Source: Branchiostoma belcheri
Lineage: Eukaryota > Chordata > Leptocardii > Amphioxiformes > Branchiostomatidae
Direction of reading: 5' to 3'
DNA: 64,000 nt
Assembly: GCF_001625305.1 (NCBI RefSeq)
Contig: NW_017802713.1
Span: 1,693,538-1,757,537 of the forward strand
Shown here: positions 55,159 to 64,000 of the stretch, piece by piece
Numbering within the stretch: position 1 is the stretch's first letter
How the letters are laid out: each line of letters starts with the position of its first letter
Made by a program: the position numbers and the translations under genes
Notes under the pieces: model-generated
Seen by the model: the letters and a program-made list of their open reading frames with translations, nothing else
What the model was told of the DNA's origin: nothing
Database searches by the model: none

Positions 55159-55412
55159 CTGTAGAAACACAAAGAGGAAGACAACGATGATGAGTAATGG
55201 CTCAGAACTATCGCTTCGATCAGCGTCCGGGCGGCAACATCAATTTTTGAGAGAGCAGACCTAGGACTCGGAGAAGGACCTACGTGACGGAGAGGGAGTG
55301 TTGTAGCTGCGGCATGATCCCTGCGAGAGCTTGCGTCTTCTCTCCGGCGGTTACGAGGGCACACTGACGGTACTACCCACCCATCATCCTCAATATCATC
55401 CCTGATATCCAC
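55159..55412 (-). other. Arrb: Open frame continuous with the 55128 arrestin exon
   Basis: Translation from an ATG at 55410-55412 runs through the acceptor into [10 protein letters not shown] without a stop (starts MDIRDDIEDDGWVV). The stretch is GC-richer than its surroundings. It could be an alternative 5' exon or promoter region, but the strong acceptor argues for normal splicing. Confidence 0.3.
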
Positions 55413-55792
55413 ACTGCATTAGCATTTCTAAAGCGCCCATGAATAAAGCGCCCGGGTAAAGCAGGCTGATCCCCAACCTGCATGCCTAATGCTTTTACGT
55501 TATGTTGATGACGGCGAATCACGTGGAGAGTGGGGCTATTGACATATGCTCCGAGAGTGTGTAGGAGAATGGATTGGGTCATTAAAGAGTCTAATAGCGT
55601 AATTTGTAATTAACGGCCACCGGTGGCAACGAAGGGCACACTTTCGCCCCAGGTACGTCAGGTTAAATGCCGCAAATCTGTCACAAGGGAAAAGGCTAAG
55701 ATTATGGGGGTGACTTAGTCTAAATGCAGTTCCTGTTTCAAAACGTATTACATATACAGCAATGTGTAAAGGAGTAATTCACAATTATAAAA

Positions 55793-56170
55793 CAGTGTAC
55801 AAAATACTTTTTTGAACCAGGTGGGCAACCTATGGCAAAAATTAGGTTGCTTATCAGAATTTTAGGTTGCCCCACCTATAAGTTATTACTTTCCTCAAAT
55901 TAAGTTATGTTATGTATACATAAGCCTTTGACAATATTTCCAACAGCCTGTAGTAACTTAACTGATACTAGTAATAGCCATTAATACCTAAAATTAAAAA
56001 GCATCTGCCGGATACAGTGGTGCAAGCCAAGTGGACATGATTTTTTTTGGGGGGGGGGGCATTCTTAAAATTCTTAGGTAGCACACTGGGCTATCTAGGT
56101 TAAAAATTAAGTTGCCCCATTAAAATTTGGTTGCCCGGGGCAACTTGGCAACCAGGTATTTTGTACACTG
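55793..56170. mobile_element. Word-repeat MITE W3 (GGCAACCT), copy 1
   Basis: CAGTGTACAAAATACTTTTT...GGTATTTTGTACACTG; GGGCAACC/GGTTGCCC words in both orientations. Confidence 0.78.
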
Positions 56171-57073
56171 AACTTCAAGGCTAAAAAGCAGATAAATGTT
56201 CCAACGTATATATTATATATCATATATGATAGCTTGATATTCATCACGTGGTTTATGAATCCCAAATGTGCAGCGTGATTCTTATTGTAAACGACAGCCT
56301 TAATTTAAGTTTCCTACACGACTGTGTGCTTGAATTACAAGTAACCGAAATGACAAACAAGCAGTGACATCTGCTGATGTGGTGAAATATGTATAATTAC
56401 AAATTCTATTTCCAGCAAATTCCATTTTTGTTAGATGATATATTGTGTATACAAGGAGGCTGTGACAACATCAAAGCACTTAAAACTGTAAGATTATGTT
56501 CCTAGACGAAACTGACAGGAGGACTTAGTGTACAATTTCTTCTGCTTTTAAAAGGAGCGAAGATGAATTGTTACAGTAGTAGCCACTTTTTATTTGTCAA
56601 TGAGTGTGTTCATTCCTGGTTAGTAATAATACCAGTATTTTAAAAATAGAAAGGCTGGCAATAAAATCTATTAGCAACAGTTAGGGTTGGGGTTTACCGA
56701 CAGCTACAGCTATTAGCGACAGTTTTTTCTAGTTTAAAATCTTAAGTGTTATTTATCTGTTATGTTGGTGGTTTTGTTATGTGATATTATGGTTGTAGTC
56801 GCTGTCTGGGTGTTTGTGTAGTAAGACTTTACCCCTCATGTTGGAAACAGATAACAGATCATAGTCATTATGATTTATGTGCATTTCTATTTGTATGAAT
56901 TTCTTTTATATGGGACATAGATGCCTGAAATAAAGCAGATAAAGCATAACAAATACACATGAACCTCCATGGAAACTGTACTTCCAGTAAGAAACATATA
57001 ATTGGTCTCCAGGAGCACCCCAGGAAGAGGGGGACAGAATTCCCAGCAGGATGAGACAAAATGGCTGATAGTC
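56171..57073. other. Spacer between inverted W3 copies; no gene seen
   Basis: AT-rich; nothing recognised. Confidence 0.5.
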
Positions 57074-57418
57074 CAGCGTGCAAAATACCTGGTTGCCCAG
57101 TTGCCCCGGGCATCCAAATTTTACTTGGGGCAACCTATTTTTGAACCTAGGTAGCCCAGTGTGCTACCTGAATTTTAAGAATGCCCCCCCCCCCACGAAA
57201 TCATGCCCACTTGGCTTGCACCACTGTATCCGGCAGATGCTTTTTAATTTTAGGTATTAATGGCTATTACTAGTAGCAGTTAACTAAAGGCTGTTATAAA
57301 TATTGTCAAAGGCTTATGTATGTAACATTACTTAATTTGAGGAAAATAGTAACTTATACCGTGGGGCAACCTAAAATTCTGATGAGAAACCTGGTTAAAA
57401 AAAGTATTTTGTACACTG
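57074..57418. mobile_element. Word-repeat MITE W3, copy 2 (inverted)
   Basis: CAGCGTGCAAAATACC...AAGTATTTTGTACACTG, flanked by ATAGTC and ATAGGC (5 of 6). Confidence 0.75.
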
Positions 57419-57453
57419 ATAGGCATTAGTAATTGCTATTCGTCACCCCTGCC

Positions 57454-57615
57454 ACAGATCTTAGATCAGGCTAGCTTGCCCGGATGGCTGATTAGGAAAC
57501 TCGGAGGTGGCTGCTTGGAATTCCTGGCCAACAGATATACCGGATACATGAGAACCTACTTCCGGAGACACACAGATAATGAATTTAACTCTGCGTATAC
57601 ACCAACATTACGGAA
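57454..57615 (+). other. Orphan open frame after a good splice acceptor
   Basis: After CCTGCCACAG, 53 codons run to a TAA: ILDQASLPGWLIRKLGGG, CLEFLANRYTGYMRTYFRR, ILSKS. Codon content looks protein-like, but I recognise no family and no partner exon. Candidate terminal exon of an unseen gene or a transposon remnant. Confidence 0.3.
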
Positions 57616-57671
57616 AATCCTGTCTAAGAGCTAAAATTCTTCAAGGGGGCAAATAATATACGTAATATCTG

Positions 57672-57935
57672 TACATTTTGTATCTGTATAGCTGGTATAA
57701 TTACTGCCCTTCGGCATAACACACCAGCTTCTGTATCTGTATAGCTGGTATAATTACTGCCCTTCGGCATAACACACCAGCTTCTGTATCTGTATAGCTG
57801 GTATAACTGCCCTTCGGCGCAACACACCAGCTTCTGATCTGTATAGCCGGTATAACCGCCCTTTGGCGTAACACATGTACCCCAGCTTCTGTATCTGTAT
57901 AGCTGGTATAACCACCCTTTGGCGTAACACACCAG
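57672..57935. repeat. 53-bp tandem repeat, about five units
   Basis: Unit TTCTGTATCTGTATAGCTGG + TATAATTACTGCCCTTCGGC + ATAACACACCAGC. A further unit at 58570-58640 is followed by the same GCAGGCAC flank. Confidence 0.93.
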
Positions 57936-58754
57936 CTTTGCAGGCACACGGCGCGGTGGCAGCTGGCTACATTACACCGAACATCTAACTCTAAACATTG
58001 TTTAAAGCTATCTGATGATAATGCCCCTACCGTACTTGGTCACAGCGAGTTCCATTCTCTATCTTTATCTGTATGTACTATAGAGTATTAGGCTTGCTCC
58101 CCAAGGCATCACCAAAAACAGGAAGTACATAAAAAGTCTGGAAGCCTGAAAAAACATTTTCCACTTAACTAATAATCTTAAGTTAAACTTTTACAAAACT
58201 GCAAGCAAACATACTGGTAGGTTGTCATATTGTAGGCAAGAAAATACACTTTGCTTAACTCTTCATAAGACCTGTTTAAAAGGTACTTACCGGTATATAA
58301 ACCGTGCTAAAGGGTATATATAGATTTTAATCCTGTCGAAAAATGCTTGTGTACGTCAATGACCTATATGTACAGGAGTCAATGCCCACGATATGCAGAT
58401 TTTTAAAAAAATTGTACATTGTACAATAGTTGTACAAAGATAAAAATGTGTTACTAAGGGCACTGAATCCTGGGTTATTGAGGTATATAATACAAGCATT
58501 TTGAATAGGATTTAGTACTTGTGGATCATCAGTACTACCAGTTTCAACTGCCTTGTTGACCTGTATCTGTATTAAATTTTGTATCTGTATAGCTGGTATA
58601 AAAATGTATTACTTCAGCATATTACTAACACACCAGCTTCGCAGGCACGTGAATTATTAAATCTCTAAATATACTCTTCAGCAAGGCTTGCATCAGGTTT
58701 TGCTTTCCTATATCAGTTTAATTATATTTTTTCTAAAGCCAATATACTTTACCA

Positions 58755-58860
58755 GGGTTGGACAAGTTTTCAAAAATCCACTTGCCCTATCGGTCAGGTA
58801 CAATTGGTCATTTCCACTTGCCCGAAGCAACTTTTCATCAGCCCAAAATATACGTTATTT
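58755..58860. repeat. hAT-like W4 (GGGCAAGT) fragment
   Basis: CAGGGTTGGACAAGTTTTCA and CCACTTGCCC; right part missing. Confidence 0.65.
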
Positions 58861-59310
58861 CTATGCATTTTTACTACCAATAAAATCTGATAGGTGGACA
58901 CATGTATGGTTGCATAAGTTACATGATATACATGTACATGAAAGGCAGACAAATTGATTAATAGACGTTTACAAATATAGAAAAATGGTATCAGTGTGGA
59001 ATTTGCAAGCTTATCACTGACATTTATTGTGCATCATGTAGATTTGGTGAAATTTTCGTACCAACCTATCTAACTTATAGTTCACCAAATGCTACCATCG
59101 CCTTCCATTTAATCTGGCATGATACCCAATTCCTACATGCGCCTTGATTGCAATTTTAGCACATGGTAATCGCAATCCCCATCTGCCACAGGTGATTGGA
59201 GTACTTGCCAAAAATAAAAATTGCCTCCATTTGTTAGGCATTAGGAGGACTGTCAGGAAATGTGACATGTGTGGTGACGAAGCCACGTGTACCTGTCATC
59301 AGCACAACAG
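58861..59310. other. No feature seen
   Basis: Low-complexity AT-rich DNA, short open frames only. Confidence 0.45.
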
Positions 59311-59316
59311 TTATTA

Positions 59317-59690
59317 ATCAGCACCAAGGGCAGGGACGTGTCAAAGGCTTCCTACCAATAACAACATGTACATTTTGTACTTAAAGGCATTAAATGCAAC
59401 TTCAGAGCAGCAAAACTGGAAATATTCTGAATAAGGCAATCTTTGTGATATTGACACATACTGCTTCACATTAGCACATTTAGTCAGTATTTCATACATC
59501 GGACATTTTAGCACCAAGGGCAGGGACGTGTCAAAGGCTTCCTACCAATAACAACATCTACTTTAAAGGCATCCAATGTGATTTCAGAGCAGCAAAACTG
59601 GAAATATAATCTGAATAAGGCAATCTGTATGATATTTACACATACATTAGCACATTTCAATCAGTATTTCATACATTTAAAACTGAAGAA
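59317..59690. repeat. Tandem duplication of about 190 bp with RE1-like core
   Basis: GCACCAAGGGCAGGGACGTG at 59321 and 59511, each followed by CAAAGGCTTCCTACCAATAA and GCAGCAAAACTGGAAATAT. Confidence 0.88.
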
Positions 59691-60221
59691 ACAAGATGAG
59701 CCCTTCCAGTAACCATTTTCTGTCAGAATGTTGGGTATCTTTGCTGCATGAGGGTTTACATACAATGGGATAGTGTGGTTTTAACTCTGTATGACTTATA
59801 CATGTACATTAAATGACTAGCATATTGACTTTGAAAAATTGGGTTTCCAAGCATTGGAATGGATCATCAGCCTTTAAGACCATGAACAATTTAATTTGTT
59901 TGTTCACGCATTCACCCACTTCATTTCCTCTCTGATTTGCAAAAAAAGAAACATTTCAGTCTCTGAATCAACTACAAAATGCTTATAGGATGTACCTTCT
60001 CTTCAGAGTTGTAGTTACGGCTTTTCCATCTATCTAATTATTGTATAAATAGAGAAAGAAACCAAGACTGGTCTTTATGAAGATGACCTTTTGTCCCAAA
60101 CACTGTTGGCTGGCATTGGTTACATAATCTTCTGAAACATTTTAAAATAAGTGTTAAAGCAACAAAAAGGCCTATACATGTACATTCAAAAGGGCATCAT
60201 CCATCTCTTTACATTGACAGG

Positions 60222-60465
60222 GCTCGAAATACTGGGTGCACGCAATTTTTTCAAGTATTTTTGTAGGTATTTTTGTACATATCAAATGTATAATAGTATA
60301 CAGGATATTCTTGTCATCTACATGTAAAAAAGATAATAAAATCTTTGTTGCAGTACTTGTTTAAGATTTTGCTAGTTGTACATTGCAGATTTAAGCTCAG
60401 AGCAGTAAGAACTGCAGTGGGCAACCTACTGGGCAATCTGGTTCAAAAAAGTATTTTGTACACTG
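60222..60465. repeat. W1 and W3 fragments side by side
   Basis: GGGCTCGAAATACTGGGTGC (W1 end) near 60222, and GGGCAACCTACTGGGCAATC...AAGTATTTTGTACACTG (W3 end) at 60418-60465. Confidence 0.65.
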
Positions 60466-60469
60466 ATTG

Positions 60470-62030
60470 AGCAAGTAACTGTTGCACATAGCTAGCGCCT
60501 AGTGCCCACCCACGCATCAGGTGTTCAACCACACACAAATGGGTCTTGGCAGCCCTGGCTGTCGATCTAAAGACCCTGACATCCCTCAACGCAGAACCAA
60601 AATCGGTTTAAATGGCGTAGTTGGTTTTTACGCAATTGTCGGGCCAACGTTTCCCCCCCAATGGCGAATCTGTCCTATGTGATGAGTATCTGTATGGCCT
60701 GATGTAGCTCATGAGGGACTCTACGTGCCAGTTTCTATAAAGGTTACCGCGTAAATGTACCTCTAGCTGTCCATGCTAGTTTTGTGCCTACTTTGTCGCA
60801 TTGTGAACCAAGGTTTATGCCACACGTGGAAACAGGCCTTTAGCTTTAGATTTTTTTGTCGGGTGTCCATTTTTTTATTGTATGTTATGAGCAGCAAAGC
60901 TGCTCAGCAAGCAGTGTAGGCACAAGTTTTTGGTTGTTTTTTTCTAAAATTCGTTATGCTCTCAAACACTACTTTCTGCATTTTGAGGTGCATATTTTGA
61001 GGAATACAGGCTGCAGACACGTTTTTTTCCTTCATTACAACATAATTTTTGTATTCATAGTAAGGCTGAAGGGAGCCATGTGCGCATGGCAGGGGTTGGG
61101 AGTGGGAAAAATAGGGTCTTTATCAAATGGTATCCTACCAAAAAGTAGGGAGTCCAATTTGCTGTTACTTTTAGTACAGGGAGTCCAAAAGACACCTAGA
61201 CACCACCCTAGCTAAAAACTTGCATGGAAAGGAAAGCCTACAGGTAGAGAATGGAGAGAGTGCAAAGCTCAATTCAGGGCAATATGATTTTAACCCTACC
61301 TCTACATTACTGCTGCTGCCTAACCCGTAACCAATACAGAATTGTAGATAGCCTAACGACCACTTTAGTGTGCTAAAGGTTAGAATATATGATACCTACT
61401 GTTACAGTAAACAGAATTTAAATCTATAGGTTATAGTGAACAGAATTTAAATCGAGGAAATATTGAGGTTTTCTTGAAGTTTAATAATGTTACATTCAGT
61501 GATTTAATTTATACTGGCATTAGCAATTAGCTAATTCATATCAATTTGACAGTCATACCTCTGTAGCTACAAATGTATCAAAATGAATTACATAAAACTG
61601 TGACATATCTGACTATATTATTCCACCTTCAGGAAGCCTTAGATTAGAATGCTTCATTTTAACATGAAATGTGGTCACTCCAGTCCCTGAGTTGCCTTCA
61701 CATTCTATTTTTCTAGAAATCATTCCGTAGAACCTTAACCTAATTCTCATACTACTAGCTTAAGCTTCTTCCTCCTACTATCAACTCTTAACTGACGTTT
61801 TCCATAAAATTGCCCTAAGAGCACATGAGTATAGATTTTAGTTTTCTGATGTCAGTCCTCCCACTCAGATGTGTGTGTATGGGCCATTAACCTTTACTCA
61901 ATGGCTGACCTTTTTCTGCCATATCCTGAGAGGATTGAAAGAAATCTTCTCAAAATGCATCATTAAAAATGATTTTGCCCATTAAATGATAAGTACTACT
62001 GTATCTAAAGCCAAGAGCTACATGTGTATA
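60470..62030. other. No gene or clear repeat
   Basis: A 119-codon frame at 60856-61215 has no recognisable motif. The rest is AT-rich. Confidence 0.45.
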
Positions 62031-62032
62031 TG

Positions 62033-62442
62033 CAGTGGTCGAAATACTTTTTTTCAGTGCTCAGCAATATTGCAGAAGAGTAAAAATTTTGTTCTGCAAT
62101 TTGGAAATACTTTCTGCAAATACACAAGCCTCCATACTACAATCTTGCAGGTTCATAAGCATGAACTATTGATTGATATGCAAATTAGTGAAGACAAATT
62201 TTTGGAAGTCCAAAAGGAAACAAAAGATAAACAATTCAAGACAAGGTTGATGCAAATTAGTGAAGAAGCTCCTGTTGTTTCAAAACAGGAGCTTAAGTGT
62301 TGTCTGTCCTTGGGGCCAAAAGTGTCAAATCCAAAGTGCCAATTTTTCCTGCTGCAAAATTGCAGATTGTATAAATTTTTCTTCTGCAATCTTGAAAATC
62401 TATCTGCAGATTGCAGACTGCAGACAGGTATTTTGAACACTG
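62033..62442. mobile_element. Word-repeat MITE W2 (TTCTGCAA), copy 3
   Basis: CAGTGGTCGAAATAC...GTATTTTGAACACTG, flanked by GTATATG at 62026-62032 and 62443-62449. The 166-codon frame overlapping it is repeat-derived. Confidence 0.82.
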
Positions 62443-62449
62443 GTATATG

Positions 62450-64000
62450 GCATCGGCTGATGACACTTGTAGCATTTGATAACTAATTCTTTTATTTTTA
62501 ATGGAAGAAGACTGTATGATTGTATTTTTCTACTTCACAAACATGATACAAAATTTAAGAACTGAAAAAAACATTGTAAATTCTGCTTTAAGGAAGATTG
62601 GTACACCATCCTAGAATAGTCAGTTGGTATAGAGAAATGGGGTATCATGATCATCATTTCAAAATTAGAATAAAGGACACACAACGTCTCGCCTGTCAAA
62701 CCAAGATGCTGAAAGAAAGGTAAAAAAAAATTACAACAAATCAAATGCATGTAGTTCACTGTAACTTGCAAAATGCTGTTTCACACAAAAATGACCCAAA
62801 AGGTAAAAAAAGGAGAACCCATTAAAATTTACCGTACATTATGGTCACATAAAATTCTTGCAGCCCCTCTGTTGGATCCATCAGTCAAGACTGGTCCTTT
62901 TAATTGTGCAACATCCGCTGCGATATGCTCATCAAAAATTATCCATGGCAACTGCCATGTTCTTATGAGGGCAGCCGTACCTTCAGGACAAACGTACTAA
63001 TAAACCTCATTATACTGACAAAGGTGCTTCCCTTTTGACTCAAGTTACCAAAAGCTGAGTATGCTGACAGAAAATAGCATCCTATTTTTCATCTTCCTGC
63101 TTTGGTGAATAACTTTTAAGGACAACACAAGGTCTCCACTCAGTCAGCGTAAAAACATTACAAAGGAATACACGTACGTATCTGAGTCTCCGAATCTGAG
63201 TCGTATGCGTGGGAAGTCCACACAAAGCAGTGTGATTTGATACTCCGCCCTCCTACATGTTTTATGCAATTAAAGAAAGTGAATTTGGACGATTTCCGTC
63301 TTCAAAATGAAAAAGTGAAAATCGTTACACTCATCATCATCATTACACTACCTGACTAATATTTAGGAGGTTTGAATCTATCTGCAGTACATTAATTTTG
63401 TAACAGTTACTGTTGTTACAACACAGAATGTCCTCTTCTATCTTGTTTGTTTGTAAACCTGACCTTCAGGTATAAAACACAAGTTTTCTAGACTTCTTAC
63501 AAGCTGCGTAATATTATTTTATCTCAGTCAGTGTACAGAGGTTTTGACTGTACACGTATGTGCATTTCTTCCTGTATTTTTTTTTAAATTTCCAAATGCT
63601 GGCATGTGTACACTGACAGAAAGTCCAAGAAAAGGATAACTCTTTTAGCTGTCTTCATTTTCCTGCTGTTGCATTTTAGGAAAATGCATTCTAAGCAGCT
63701 GAATCAGCAAGAATTACAAAAAAAGGAGTAAAAAGAAGAAATTTGCAGAAAATTTCCAAAAGGTGATATCTTGAAATATACATGTGTATCATGTAACTTA
63801 ATTATACTCAGAGAAAAAAGTATTTCAAGCCCTGTTTGGGTATCTTGTCAGGTTCCGACAAACTCTCCATGCAAAATGATGATCTTTAGATCTAATACTA
63901 TAGTGATGCCACTTATTCATTTATTATATATGCATGTTCTATTTTCATAGGGCACAGGAAATCTAGGAAATGTATGACTTGGATTCATGAACACACACTA
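62450..64000. other. No gene or clear repeat
   Basis: AT-rich sequence with open frames under 80 codons. The missing arrestin first exon was searched for here and not recognised. Confidence 0.45.

Noticed and set aside
61986..62486. 166-codon open frame
   Set aside because: Most of it is the W2 repeat, with TGCAAA words read as residues; no protein motif.
55159..64000. Search for the arrestin first exon (ATG plus a few codons ending in a split Arg)
   Set aside because: Too short to identify by eye; no candidate with a convincing donor and context was found.

Overview
The window reads as animal nuclear DNA. Short exons with GT-AG introns on both strands encode recognisable metazoan proteins, and most of the rest is young, diverse repeat sequence. 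A single beta-type arrestin, compact EGF/Ig/cadherin membrane proteins and a very high load of MITEs suggest an invertebrate deuterostome, most likely a lancelet (Branchiostoma). That species call is inference; no rRNA, mitochondrial or species-diagnostic sequence is present.

Region 1 (about 210-8,570, + strand) holds the 3' part of a single-pass membrane protein gene (gene A): one cadherin-like repeat, an unnamed conserved ectodomain, an 8-Cys EGF module, an Ig domain, a transmembrane helix and a basic tail. Region 2 (9,747-15,557, + strand) is a complete paralogue in tandem (gene B, 338 residues). It has a signal peptide, the same unnamed ectodomain with the same intron phases, the EGF module, a transmembrane helix and an NPLY tail motif, but no cadherin repeat and no Ig domain. 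The Ig module of gene A is bounded by phase-1 introns, so it could be gained or lost without breaking frame.

Region 3 (19,602-55,158, - strand) is a beta-arrestin gene convergent with gene B. Fourteen coding exons join in frame to about 403 residues, with all polar-core residues, a clathrin box and an AP2-binding motif. The first coding exon was not found and should lie beyond 55,158 on the + coordinates, possibly outside the window. Introns are large; the one between the 55.1 kb and 36.4 kb exons is 18.7 kb.

Most of the remaining sequence is repeats. Many could be delimited from target-site duplications (TSDs): a decayed mariner (TA), foldback TA elements, PIF/Harbinger-type MITEs (TTA/TAA), hAT-type elements (8 bp), Mutator-like MITEs (9 bp), Helentron-like elements ending in CTAG, CACTA-like ends, and LINE and possible Penelope-like 3' ends. 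Tandem arrays also occur inside arrestin introns. Several repeats in those introns carry a motif with the bipartite RE1/NRSE layout. From 55.2 to 64 kb, upstream of the first arrestin exon found, I see repeats and one orphan open frame but no confident gene.
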